Source of the DNA: Robertmurraya kyonggiensis
GTDB taxonomy: Bacteria > Bacillota > Bacilli > Bacillales > Cytobacillaceae
Length of the DNA stretch: 64,000 bases
Assembly (NCBI RefSeq): GCF_005116465.1
Contig: NZ_SWBM01000001.1
Span: 558,001-622,000 of the forward strand
Reading direction: 5' to 3'
The position numbers and the translations under genes were made by a program. The number at the start of each line of letters is the position of its first letter. The first letter of the stretch is position 1. Below, piece after piece: positions 48,295-57,425 of this stretch. The notes beneath the pieces were generated by a model. That model was not told the DNA's origin. It did not search any database and was given only the letters and a program-made list of their open reading frames with translations.

Positions 48295-48640
48295 CAATCC
48301 TATTAAAAAGAAAAACATCTTCTTTCCAATTACCAAATACACGAACCTTATCCCCGATTTGATAGTGAAAGAAGGGTTGAGTATTTTTAAATAGTGGAAT
48401 CATTTTTCTAATCCTCAAGGACTTATGATCCGTTTGCACTACTAAATCAGTAACAATCACGTAATAATGATAGTAAAACCGTTGTCGTTCCTCGCGGATA
48501 TCTTTGATGACTCCTACGACAATTGCTTCCTCTACTACATTTTCTAATTGCAGCCATTTCTCTTTTTGCTTATTCATTTCTTTTTTCGTTATCCAAAAGA
48601 AATAGATACACAGAAAAGGAATAACGATGGCGGTAACCAT
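48272..48640 (-). CDS. Small membrane-anchored protein of unknown family
   Basis: A 122-residue protein with one N-terminal helix (VTAIVIPFLCIYFFWITKK) followed by a basic segment and a beta-rich domain (AIVVGVIKDIREERQRF; IGDKVRVFGNWKEDVFLFN). The layout resembles small NfeD/DUF3592-like anchored beta domains, but I do not recognise it. GAGGTG is 5 bases before the ATG at 48640. It is not part of the B. subtilis ylb set. Confidence 0.7.
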   Translation of the reverse strand: MVTAIVIPFLCIYFFWITKKEMNKQKEKWLQLENVVEEAIVVGVIKDIREERQRFYYHYYVIVTDLVVQTDHKSLRIRKMIPLFKNTQPFFHYQIGDKVRVFGNWKEDVFLFNRIEKIVDED

Positions 48641-48669
48641 AGGGACACCTCGCACTGAGAAACAGGGTA

Positions 48670-49146
48670 TTATTTATCCTTATTCAGAATGAAAAAAGTT
48701 CCTGACGCTTGAGCGATTTTTTGTCCATCTGAGCGAAATACCTCAGCTGATACTAACATCGTTTTTGTACCATGATGATCAATACTTGCTCGACAAGTAA
48801 TCGAGTCACCAATGCCAGGTGCAATATAGTGAATATTAAGCTGACTTGTGACAGCTGCAAATCCTTCCGGGAGAACATTATGGACCATCGCACCCATACA
48901 GGTATCAATAACAGTTGCTGTGATTCCGCCATGAAGGATATTCAATGGGTTGTTAACAAGCGAATGAAGTGGGATTGTAATTTCAAATGAGTTCTCTTTT
49001 AAACCGCCTTCCATATGAAGAAGACTATTGATATATGTATGCTGTTTATTATTTAAACCTTCGAGAACCTGGTGTAAAACACTTAAATCCTCTTCTGAAC
49101 CTTTTTCCAAAATTTCAGTAAATAATTGTTTGATGTTCTCTTTCAT
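48670..49146 (-). CDS. PaaI-type hotdog thioesterase
   Basis: A 158-residue hotdog-fold protein of the PaaI/4HBT family. The typical core NILHGGITATVIDTCMGAM is present (acyl-CoA binding and catalytic acid region), followed by LNIHYIAPGIGDSITCRA. These enzymes hydrolyse acyl- or aryl-CoA esters. The ATG at 49146 has AAAGGTG 6 bases upstream. Probably pairs with the downstream membrane gene (29-bp gap). The substrate is unknown. Confidence 0.85.
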   Translation of the reverse strand: MKENIKQLFTEILEKGSEEDLSVLHQVLEGLNNKQHTYINSLLHMEGGLKENSFEITIPLHSLVNNPLNILHGGITATVIDTCMGAMVHNVLPEGFAAVTSQLNIHYIAPGIGDSITCRASIDHHGTKTMLVSAEVFRSDGQKIAQASGTFFILNKDK

Positions 49147-49293
49147 TTCCTTCACCTTTCTTCGTTTCGTCTGATTCCTTAATCACAATTTTGCTGACCT
49201 TATCATATCGTACCATAGGTGATTGATTCACATATAGAGTAAAGTTTGAATTGATTTACTTAGAAACAAGCCCTTTGTTAGAGGTGAAGTAGT

Positions 49294-49701
49294 ATGTCAA
49301 AGAAAACTCTCCATCCATCTGTACAGCAATTTAAAGAATTCGTTAAGAAACATCCCCAAATAGTGTTAGAGGTAAGAAGAGGAAACTCGAAATGGCAGGA
49401 CTTATTTGAAGAATGGTATCTACTTGGCGAAGAGGATTCCCGTTGGGACGAATTTAAAGAAAGAAACACAACAGCATCTCAACCCGATGAAGAAGGAAAG
49501 AAAGAATGGATGCAGCAAGTAATGGGGGCGATGAAGAACATGGATACAAACCAGCTTCAGCACCATGTTTCGAGCCTGAGTCAAGCCCTAGGCGCTATAC
49601 AAGGGTTAATTTTACAATTTCAAGGAAACCCTCAATCAAAATCTTCTGGGGGAAATAGAACGAGTCAACCCCAACATCCATTTCAATTTAGAAAGGATTA
49701 A
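49294..49701 (+). CDS. ylbD: YlbD, putative spore coat protein
   Basis: A 135-residue protein of the YlbD family (HPSVQQFKEFVKKHPQIVLE; WQDLFEEWYLLGEEDSRWD), with a Gln/Ser/Asn-rich C terminus. The family is annotated as a putative coat protein. GAGGTGA precedes the ATG. It is followed after 14 bp by ylbE; in B. subtilis this pair also lies between ylbC and ylbF. Confidence 0.9.
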   Translation: MSKKTLHPSVQQFKEFVKKHPQIVLEVRRGNSKWQDLFEEWYLLGEEDSRWDEFKERNTTASQPDEEGKKEWMQQVMGAMKNMDTNQLQHHVSSLSQALGAIQGLILQFQGNPQSKSSGGNRTSQPQHPFQFRKD

Positions 49702-49715
49702 TAGGGGGATTTAAC

Positions 49716-49955
49716 ATGAGAAGAGAAATAATGGATGTAATTTTGGCAGACCATGACCTAAAAAGATTTCTTCATGAACAGCCGATTTGGTACCGAAAGC
49801 TCGGTAGAAATCCAGGAGACTTACAATCGTTTCAGATTGCGGCGTTACAGTATCATAGAAAAACAATTCCTGATCGTGTTGAAAAATTTTCAACAGGCGT
49901 ACAAATGGCTTCAATGATGATGGGAATGTTTCAAGCGATGAATAGTCAAGCATAA
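49716..49955 (+). CDS. ylbE: YlbE-like protein
   Basis: A 79-residue protein (DVILADHDLKRFLHEQPIWY; RKLGRNPGDLQSFQ) with a Met-rich C-terminal helix (ASMMMGMFQAMN). It is the YlbE family, co-transcribed with ylbD. GGGGG lies 8 bases upstream of the ATG. Function unknown; likely sporulation-associated by its partner. Confidence 0.9.
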   Translation: MRREIMDVILADHDLKRFLHEQPIWYRKLGRNPGDLQSFQIAALQYHRKTIPDRVEKFSTGVQMASMMMGMFQAMNSQA

Positions 49956-49990
49956 GCAGCTTTCTCGTGCATTTTGAGAAGGCTGCTTTT
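49955..49990 (+). terminator. Terminator of ylbDE
   Basis: AGCAGC with an inner TTCTC arm pairs with GAGAA and GGCTGCT around a 9-base loop; four T residues follow. Confidence 0.75.
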
Positions 49991-50071
49991 ATATATGGGA
50001 GGAAAAAGAGTAAAAATAATGAAGTTCGTTAACAATATGCTTAAATCCGGATTGTGAACGGGGGACCAAAG

Positions 50072-50482
50072 ATGAAGTATATAATGATTTTCTTTTTATT
50101 CTTAAATATAGCAGGCTGTCAAAAGGAATTACCTGAGCCAGAGGTGAAATTCCAAGTGATACCAATGAGTACGATCAATACAGTACATGATTTGCCAGTA
50201 GTGATTGACCAAAGTCGTGAACCTTTTCTGGTGCAGCATCATGTAAAAGGGGATAATGTATTTGTAGAATGCGTGATTCCAAATATTTCCTTTCGAGAGG
50301 ATAGTAAGAATAAGGGGAAAATAATTCTTATGATTGATGGGAAAAAGAGAGAAGAAATTCATACGGCTGCTTTTATCATCAAAGGTTTAGGAAGGGGCAC
50401 CCATCAAATCTCATTAGAGGTTGTAAGACCGAATAATGAACCATATCATCTTAAAAAGGAGTTTGCTGTTTCGATTCAGTAA
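50072..50482 (+). CDS. Small lipoprotein of unknown function
   Basis: A 136-residue lipoprotein with lipobox IAGC at residues 12-15 and a beta-sandwich-like mature part (VFVECVIPNISF; KIILMIDGKKREEIHTAAF; HQISLEVVRPNNEPYHL). It resembles an Ig-like or FixG-C-type fold by pattern only. The ATG at 50072 follows GGGGGACCAAAG. It has no counterpart in the B. subtilis ylb cluster at this place. Confidence 0.75.
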   Translation: MKYIMIFFLFLNIAGCQKELPEPEVKFQVIPMSTINTVHDLPVVIDQSREPFLVQHHVKGDNVFVECVIPNISFREDSKNKGKIILMIDGKKREEIHTAAFIIKGLGRGTHQISLEVVRPNNEPYHLKKEFAVSIQ

Positions 50483-50559
50483 GGTGATGCTGGAACTTGT
50501 AGTAAAACTTTCGCTTTTCCCTAGATTCATGATAAAATAGGGAGCGGAGGTGAGCATAC

Positions 50560-51003
50560 ATGCTTGCTACTTTAGAAAGATTAGAAATTTTAGATCAGGC
50601 AGAGCAGCTTTCTAGTATGATTCTGCAATCTGATGTCGTCGAATATTACTTATCATGTTTAAATAAATTGCGCACTAGTAAAGAAACACAGCAAAAAATT
50701 AAAGCTTTTACGAAAGAAAAGGAGCTTTATGAAGAGGTTCAACGGTTTGGAAGGTATCACCCTGATTATCAAAAAGTCATGAGAAGTATCCGTGAATTAA
50801 AAAGAGATATGGATATCGATGACAATGTTGCTGAATTCAAAAGAGCTGAAAATGATCTACAGGCTCTATTGGATGAAATTAGTGTGATTATCGGAAAATC
50901 TGTTTCAGAGAAAATAAAGGTACCAACCGGTAACCCATTCTTTGATAGTTCTTCTAGCTGCGGCGGCGGTTGTGGATCTGGTGGAAGCTGTGGTTGTTCG
51001 TAA
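50560..51003 (+). CDS. ylbF: RicF (YlbF), RNase Y specificity/Y-complex subunit
   Basis: A 147-residue helical protein with a Cys-rich tail (SCGGGCGSGGSCGCS). In B. subtilis YlbF forms the Y-complex with YmcA and YaaT, carries Fe-S clusters, and directs RNase Y mRNA processing, affecting competence, biofilm formation and sporulation. The cysteine tail is the expected cluster-ligating region. GGAGGTGA precedes the ATG. It is close to ylbG but separated by a terminator. Confidence 0.94.
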   Translation: MLATLERLEILDQAEQLSSMILQSDVVEYYLSCLNKLRTSKETQQKIKAFTKEKELYEEVQRFGRYHPDYQKVMRSIRELKRDMDIDDNVAEFKRAENDLQALLDEISVIIGKSVSEKIKVPTGNPFFDSSSSCGGGCGSGGSCGCS

Positions 51004-51032
51004 AGACTTAGGACACTCTCCTAAGTCTTTTT
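51002..51032 (+). terminator. Terminator of ylbF
   Basis: AAAGACTTAGG (51002-51012) pairs with CCTAAGTCTTT (51020-51030); a T-run follows. Confidence 0.92.
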
Positions 51033-51108
51033 CTAAATCATTGAATTGAATTATATGGATTTGTTTGCTAGACTAATAAAAACACATGTGTTCGAAGGGG
51101 AAAATAGT

Positions 51109-51384
51109 ATGTTAGGGCAGCGCCAAGGGATCATAGTATGGCTGTATTCTTTAAAACAAGCCAAAATGTTAAGAAAGTTCGGAAATGTTCACTTTGTTTC
51201 CAAGCGTTTAAAATACGTTGTTCTCTATTGTGATTTAGAGGACGTTGAGACGATCATGGAAAAAATTCAAAACTATTCGTTTGTCAAAAAAGTAGAGCCT
51301 TCGTTCAAGCCGTTTTTAAAAACAGAGTTCGAGAATTCAAAACCAGATAAAGCGAAGGAATACGATTATAGAATGGGTATATAA
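51109..51384 (+). CDS. ylbG: UPF0298 family protein YlbG
   Basis: A 91-residue alpha/beta protein of UPF0298 ([53 protein letters not shown]). The ATG at 51109 follows GAAGGGGAAAA and matches relatives exactly; a longer frame from 51046 lies in the region after the ylbF terminator. Function unknown. Confidence 0.94.
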   Translation: MLGQRQGIIVWLYSLKQAKMLRKFGNVHFVSKRLKYVVLYCDLEDVETIMEKIQNYSFVKKVEPSFKPFLKTEFENSKPDKAKEYDYRMGI

Positions 51385-51412
51385 AAGGCGAAGCACAGTG
51401 GCTTCGCCTTTT
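51383..51412. terminator. Bidirectional terminator after ylbG
   Basis: AAAAGGCGAAGC (51383-51394) pairs perfectly with GCTTCGCCTTTT (51401-51412). Confidence 0.92.
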
Positions 51413-51418
51413 AACTTT

Positions 51419-51808
51419 CTATTGAAGTGGTGGAATATAGTGGTTCATCCGTAAAATACCAATTAAGTATTGGAAAAATAATTCTTTTTCTGCAAACTGG
51501 GTAGAAGGTCTGACTTCAAACTGAACAATTTCTTTTCCTAGCTCTTGTGCCGTTTCGCGAAATAGATCAAAGCGTTTATTTGGTGTAACATTTGGATTTG
51601 GTATCCCTTCACGGCAAATATAGAGTGGTTGAAATTTACCAGGGTCGGTTGGCTTTAGGACAACAACTAATGAGGTAACCTCTCTATTTTTTACAGTTGT
51701 GTGATAAGCCATCATATGTAGAAGTCTTTCTTTATTTGCTTTTGCTTGCTCAATTAGTTCGTATATATCTGAATATCCTTCGCCTAATTCAATAAAACGT
51801 TGAATCAA
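51419..51808 (-). CDS. Conserved Bacillaceae protein of unknown function
   Basis: A 129-residue soluble alpha/beta protein (IQRFIELGEGYSDIYELIEQ; TSLVVVLKPTDPGKFQPLYI; IPNPNVTPNKRFDLF). The start is a TTG at 51808 with GGAGGG 8 bases upstream. I recognise no domain; Tyr/Phe-rich strands suggest a ligand-binding fold. It reads opposite to its neighbours and is probably monocistronic. Confidence 0.75.
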   Translation of the reverse strand: MIQRFIELGEGYSDIYELIEQAKANKERLLHMMAYHTTVKNREVTSLVVVLKPTDPGKFQPLYICREGIPNPNVTPNKRFDLFRETAQELGKEIVQFEVRPSTQFAEKELFFQYLIGILRMNHYIPPLQ

Positions 51809-51966
51809 AAATAAGCCCTCCTCTAATATACATCCAACAATACTTTATCATGGTTTTTCTTCTAAGGCTATGTTCACAAATTGAATATATTCGATGTGAA
51901 AATATGTGTGACGAATTTCCCAAATTCTGATATTGTTATCATAAGAAAGTAATAAGGAGTATGTCT

Positions 51967-53385
51967 ATGTGGAGAATGTCGTTCACATTATTAATAGTAT
52001 TATGTTCTTTTATAGGCGGCATGCTTTTCTGGCAGTGGCACGTCTACTCTGACTATGATCAACCAAATGAGCAAGCAGAACAAGCTGAGCAGGAATTAAC
52101 GGTTGAATCTAAAGGGGATCAATTAAACATCACTCAACGGATTGAAGGTCTGCAATCGGGGAAGGAATATCGTATTAGTTTTCCTGACTCCATTCCAAAT
52201 TGGAGTTGTGAAAATGCGGATGGAAAAATTTGTAATTCGATTGACGAGAACCCTGCTTCCTTTGTAGCAGAAAATCATTCGATCATTCTTCGCTATCAAA
52301 TAGAATTAAAAGAGAAAAACACTTTTCTATTAAATGAGTGGATGGGGCAGCTTCCAGATGTTGAAATCTCCCATACGACAATTAAAGTGATTGACTCTGC
52401 GAGAAGAGAAGGTTCATGGATAGCTGGTTTTCCGTTAAAAGGTTTCAATGAACTTGAGTTGATTGATTATTATGTTTTCGCAGGTGAAGGCGACAGTGGC
52501 TCACTTTATTGGCATTCCGAACCTTTGACAAAAATAACGGATCAAAATGGACTGCAATTTTTTGCGCAAGGTAATAAGAATAAGCAGGACTATCCTTTAG
52601 AGAGCTTGAAGAAAATTTCTAACATAACTGGGATATCAGTCATTTTTACGAATAGTTTCCAAGAAACTAATGGGAACGGTCTTATGGTCGCTAATCCAGA
52701 TATAAAGAATGAGCTACTCGAACGAAAAATCGTATATAACTATTTCTTGGAGAAAGCTCCTACACTGCCATTAGAAGAGAAATGGCTCATTGATGCTTTG
52801 ACTTCTCTATTCTTAGGTCAACAAAGTAATGTTCCAAAAGGAAATGAACTTATTAGTGAAATGAACCGTGTTTTAGCGAAAGAGGAAACTGAGAATTTCG
52901 TAAATGCCGTCATTAAAGAAGATAGCATTACACCCGAAATACTCGATGAACTCATAGGAACTATCAAAGAGAAAAACACACACTTTTTCACTTTGAATAA
53001 GAATGAAGATACAAAGCTTGTACCTCTTTATTTTAATGATGCACGTAAGGTAGTTATACAAGGAAAAATCCAAGAAGATATTGAAGTGTTGCTTATGAAT
53101 GATGAGAAGCTAGTTCCATTTATAGATACGATGACAGCTTTAGGGTTTGAAGCGAAGGTTTTAGCGGACCAAGAAACGATTCTACTAGACAATGGGAATA
53201 ATAATTATCGCTTCTACATTAGTCAAAATATCTTTCTATACAATGAAGCGGATTTCGGTTTATTAGAGAATCCGTTGCAAGTAATAAATGGAACGGTTTT
53301 TATAAAGGTTAAACTCCTTCCAGAATTATTCAAAGCAAACATTGAAGAAACTGAGAATGAAATCAAAATCTCATTGGACTCCTAA
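51967..53385 (+). CDS. Large membrane-anchored extracytoplasmic protein
   Basis: A 472-residue protein with an N-terminal anchor (FTLLIVLCSFIGGMLFWQW) and an extracellular body. The first half is beta-rich with two cysteines in WSCENADGKIC. The last roughly 90 residues (VPFIDTMTALGFEAKVLADQ; NPLQVINGTVFIKVKLLPELF) resemble the copper-amine-oxidase-N-like stalk domain common in Bacillus cell-surface proteins. AAGGAG lies 7 bases before the ATG at 51967. It interrupts the ylbG-rsmD order of B. subtilis, so it is a lineage-specific insertion. Function unknown. Confidence 0.8.
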   Translation: MWRMSFTLLIVLCSFIGGMLFWQWHVYSDYDQPNEQAEQAEQELTVESKGDQLNITQRIEGLQSGKEYRISFPDSIPNWSCENADGKICNSIDENPASFVAENHSIILRYQIELKEKNTFLLNEWMGQLPDVEISHTTIKVIDSARREGSWIAGFPLKGFNELELIDYYVFAGEGDSGSLYWHSEPLTKITDQNGLQFFAQGNKNKQDYPLESLKKISNITGISVIFTNSFQETNGNGLMVANPDIKNELLERKIVYNYFLEKAPTLPLEEKWLIDALTSLFLGQQSNVPKGNELISEMNRVLAKEETENFVNAVIKEDSITPEILDELIGTIKEKNTHFFTLNKNEDTKLVPLYFNDARKVVIQGKIQEDIEVLLMNDEKLVPFIDTMTALGFEAKVLADQETILLDNGNNNYRFYISQNIFLYNEADFGLLENPLQVINGTVFIKVKLLPELFKANIEETENEIKISLDS

Positions 53386-53392
53386 TAAATAG

Positions 53393-53430
53393 AGGCTTGT
53401 TGATTTTTAGTGGAAATCAACAAGCCTTTT
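53393..53430 (+). terminator. Terminator of the 472-residue surface protein gene
   Basis: A perfect 14-bp stem (53393-53406 with 53414-53427) and T-rich tail. Confidence 0.93.
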
Positions 53431-53436
53431 CTTATG

Positions 53437-53669
53437 AAGGCTGTTTTCGTAAAGATTGTTTTTTTCTATCGAAAAAACCCTGTTGTTAAAATCCTACTGC
53501 CGTTGGCCGCTGGCTATCAGCCGATTTTAACGTAGAAGTAGAGAATTAGTGCATCGTAGCGATGTTTGCAAGCTCTTTTCTCATTTATGTAAAATTAATT
53601 ATTATTAGAGATACAGTTTAATTCATTGATTTTTTGTTCCAAAAGCAACAAAGTTTGAGAAAAGAGCCT
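53437..53669 (+). repeat. MITE-like repeat, copy A
   Basis: A 233-bp non-coding element. Its ends are imperfect inverted repeats: AAGGCTGTTTTCGTAAAGAT on the left, and on the right the complement of AGGCTCTTTTCTCAAACTTT. It contains a 40-bp stretch (53498-53537) identical to the inverted copy B. TATG occurs next to both ends, a possible target duplication. No ORF. Confidence 0.75.
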
Positions 53670-53672
53670 ATA

Positions 53673-53709
53673 TGAAAAAAAGAAAACCCTGCAGAGACTT
53701 CTGCAGGGT
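53673..53709 (-). terminator. Minus-strand intrinsic terminator
   Basis: ACCCTGCAGA (53686-53695) pairs with TCTGCAGGGT (53700-53709), loop GACT. Read on the minus strand it is followed by TTTTCTTTTTTT. No minus-strand ORF precedes it, which suggests a non-coding transcript. Confidence 0.7.
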
Positions 53710-53845
53710 CCTTCCAACTCCTTTATAAGGAAAGAAGGCAAAGGGAGAGGAGAAACCGGAGGAAGAACTTATGGGGAAACGTAAGTCTTCTCCGCGGTTG
53801 GCAACAACATCCTCGAATAGATGTTGTTAATAACATTATTTCCAT
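53686..53845 (+). ncRNA. Structured RNA upstream of rsmD (ylbH leader-like)
   Basis: About 160 bp with four consecutive hairpins: ACCCTGCAGA/TCTGCAGGGT (53686-53709), CCTTC/GAAGG with an inner TCCTT/AAGGA (53710-53738), a long stem closed by AACCG/CGGTT (53754-53799), and AACAACATC/GATGTTGTT (53803-53828). A conserved structured element known as the ylbH leader is described upstream of this gene in Bacillus, and the position fits. Strand is uncertain: on the minus strand the first hairpin becomes an ideal terminator with a long T-run, and a good rsmD promoter lies downstream of the whole element. Confidence 0.6.
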
Positions 53846-53952
53846 AAAAGAATTGGTTATACATTATTAGGATCATTTTTTACTCTTTCTTTTTAACAAT
53901 AAGTATTGTTGGCATGCTCATCTCACGATCAAATGGGCGTTGGCTTTCTTTA

Positions 53953-53981
53953 TTGGCACTTTCTTGTAATTATGTTAGGAT
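53953..53981 (+). promoter_or_regulatory. Promoter of rsmD-coaD
   Basis: TTGGCA (53953-53958), a 17-bp spacer and TAGGAT (53976-53981) with a TG one base before the -10. It lies 41 bp before the rsmD ATG. Confidence 0.7.
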
Positions 53982-54022
53982 GGTAAGGAAAGTTTACAAT
54001 TTGATACGGGTGATTAATTTCC

Positions 54023-55131
<1,109 letters not shown>

Positions 55132-55132
55132 C

Positions 55133-55170
55133 AAAAACGAGTACTAGTTTGTGAACTAGTGCTCGTTTTT
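55133..55170. terminator. Bidirectional terminator between coaD and ylbJ
   Basis: AAAAACGAGTACTAGTT (55133-55149) pairs with AACTAGTGCTCGTTTTT (55154-55170) with one wobble. It overlaps the ylbJ stop. Confidence 0.92.
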
Positions 55171-56373
55171 GTTTATCTTGTTGGCATAAATAAGAATATA
55201 TAACATTAAGGATAAAATCGTTAGAAGCGGTCCTGTATCTTTCATGATTTGCATAATTCCAACCGACTGTTCTTCTAAAAACGCGACAGGAATGGTATTT
55301 GTGGTGCCGTTCGTAGTGTTTAATTTTTCGTAAAATGGATTCCATAACAGAAGAGTATATAATCCAGCAAACGCACTGTGAAAAATTCGAGCAATAAAGA
55401 ATGGTTTGAAGTTGATATCTGTCTGGGCTAGGATACTTGCAACCTGTGCTTGCACACTAAAACCGCTAAACGCTAAGATCATGCTTGCAATAATCGCTTG
55501 ATACATAAGAGAAGTATCTTGAACCTGACTTGTTAATTTATTTCCTAACGTAATTTCGAATAGACCCGAAATTAATGGGATACTAAATGAATCTGGTATT
55601 TGAATAAAACGCAAGAAAACTTCAACGATACTTGCAAAAAATTCGATCATATGCAAATTAGTCAGGAGTTGATTAATGACCGAGAATAAAATGATAAAGC
55701 CACCGATCATGAGTAATGTCTGAATAGAAGACATTACGGCATCTCCAAGTAATTTTCCTAGCGGTCTATTATCCTTTATTCTTGTTTGATGGAGTTCACG
55801 AAGAGCAGTCCTCAAGGCAAACAATTTCCTGTTTTTTGACTCCTTGGTGCTACTATCGTCACGACCATAAAATCTCATGAAGATGCCAACGGTTAAATTT
55901 CCAAGATAATGAGCTAAGGCTAATATGACACCAAGTTTGGGATTGTTGAAAAATCCAACCGATACAGCTCCGAAAATAAATAATGGATTCGAACAGTTTG
56001 TAAACGTCACAAGTCTTTCAGCCTCAATTTTCGAAAGCTGCTCTTCTTGCCTTAATCTTGCTGTTAACTTTGCTCCCGCTGGATATCCAGATGCCATCCC
56101 CATTGCCCATACGAATCCTCCTACTCCAGGAACACGGAATAGCGGTCTCATTAAAGGTTCCAACAGTACTCCCACAAATTTCACAACGCCAAAACCGATT
56201 AGCATTTCCGAAACGATGAAAAACGGAAGCAAAGAGGGAAAGACGATTTTCCACCACATATCTAATCCTCGAATGGAGGCTCCAACAGATTCCTGTGGAA
56301 ACGAAATTAAGGAAATGGCTAAGATGGTAACGGAAGTAGCGAGAATGATGGTTTTTAGTTTGGATTTTACCAC
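55156..56373 (-). CDS. ylbJ: Sporulation integral membrane protein YlbJ
   Basis: A 405-residue protein with about eight to nine membrane helices and Gate-type domains (MWWKIVFPSLLPFFIVSEML; GFVWAMGMASGYPAGAKLTA; FTNCSNPLFIFGAVSVGFF). YlbJ is a sporulation membrane protein required for normal heat-resistant spores in B. subtilis. The start is GTG at 56373 with GGGAGG 8 bases upstream. It reads against coaD. Confidence 0.94.
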   Translation of the reverse strand: MVKSKLKTIILATSVTILAISLISFPQESVGASIRGLDMWWKIVFPSLLPFFIVSEMLIGFGVVKFVGVLLEPLMRPLFRVPGVGGFVWAMGMASGYPAGAKLTARLRQEEQLSKIEAERLVTFTNCSNPLFIFGAVSVGFFNNPKLGVILALAHYLGNLTVGIFMRFYGRDDSSTKESKNRKLFALRTALRELHQTRIKDNRPLGKLLGDAVMSSIQTLLMIGGFIILFSVINQLLTNLHMIEFFASIVEVFLRFIQIPDSFSIPLISGLFEITLGNKLTSQVQDTSLMYQAIIASMILAFSGFSVQAQVASILAQTDINFKPFFIARIFHSAFAGLYTLLLWNPFYEKLNTTNGTTNTIPVAFLEEQSVGIMQIMKDTGPLLTILSLMLYILIYANKINKNEH

Positions 56374-56581
56374 TCAAGAATCCTCCCTCAAAGATTTGCT
56401 TGCAGATGCTTAAAGTGCAACTTTTCAGAAACAATGCTAAAATAGAAATAAATTCAAGTAGAAAATGTGATAAATTACTTTATCAAAATAACAGTACTCG
56501 CGGTCTTGTCCTCATATAAATCAATATACTCATAGAAAAATAAAATAGACCATTTGAATCGATAAAAAGTGGGGGAGCGTA

Positions 56582-56623
56582 ATGCAAGAACGAAAGCTGA
56601 AGCAATTAATTCCTGAAGCTTAA
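56582..56623 (+). CDS. Possible 13-residue leader peptide before ylbK
   Basis: GGGGGAG lies 4 bases before an ATG opening 13 codons (MQERKLKQLIPEA) that ends with TAA exactly at the AAGGAGG of ylbK. The arrangement is like a translated leader coupled to ylbK, but nothing else supports it. Confidence 0.35.
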   Translation: MQERKLKQLIPEA

Positions 56624-56639
56624 AAAGGAGGCGTCGCTT

Positions 56640-57425
56640 TTGCATCATCCTAAAATTGGTCTTGCCTTAGGCTCTGGAGGAGCGCGTGGATTTGCTCATC
56701 TTGGTGTTTTAAAAACATTATTGGATGCTGGGATTCCTATTGATTTAATCGCTGGGAGTAGCATGGGGGCAATGGTTGGTTGTTTCTATGGGGCTGGGCT
56801 TGATATTGAAAGATTGTATAATTTATCTCGTGTATTTAAGAGAAAATACTATTTAGATTTTACAATTCCAAAAATGGGCTTCATCGCGGGAAATCGTGTT
56901 AAAGACCTAATTCGAATTTTTACACATGGAAGAAATCTTGAACAGTTGGATATTCCTGTCCATGTTGTTGCAACCGATTTAATGACAGGGGATAAAATTG
57001 TTTTTAAGGATGGTCCGATTGCAGATGCAGTTCGTGCGAGTATCTCGATACCGGGAATCTTTGTGCCTGAGAAGTATGAGGGAAAACTTTTAGTTGATGG
57101 TGGGGTAATCGACCGGGTTCCTGTTTCTGTTGTAAAAGAAATGGGGGCGGATCTTATTATTGCTGTAGATGTTTCCCGTGTGAAGCGTAACGCAGAAATC
57201 TCCTCTATTTACGATGTTATCATGCAAAGCTTGGATATTATGCAGATGGAACTTGCCGCAAATCGGGAATTTGCATCTGACTTTATGGTAACGCCACCAG
57301 TTGAAATGTATAGTTCAAGGGCATTTACACAGATTGATGAAATCATTGCTATTGGAGAAGAGGAAACAAAAAAACATATCGATACGATTAAAGGGTTAAT
57401 TGAGCAGTGGAAGGAGCAACACTAG
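56640..57425 (+). CDS. ylbK: Patatin-like phospholipase/esterase YlbK
   Basis: A 261-residue RssA-type patatin. The oxyanion loop GSGGARG is at 11-17, the nucleophile Ser41 in GSSMG (39-43), and the catalytic Asp in LLVDGGVIDR. A lipid acyl hydrolase is expected, but the natural substrate is unknown. The start is TTG at 56640, 8-9 bases after AAGGAGG. It abuts ylbL with no gap, suggesting joint expression. Confidence 0.93.
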   Translation: MHHPKIGLALGSGGARGFAHLGVLKTLLDAGIPIDLIAGSSMGAMVGCFYGAGLDIERLYNLSRVFKRKYYLDFTIPKMGFIAGNRVKDLIRIFTHGRNLEQLDIPVHVVATDLMTGDKIVFKDGPIADAVRASISIPGIFVPEKYEGKLLVDGGVIDRVPVSVVKEMGADLIIAVDVSRVKRNAEISSIYDVIMQSLDIMQMELAANREFASDFMVTPPVEMYSSRAFTQIDEIIAIGEEETKKHIDTIKGLIEQWKEQH

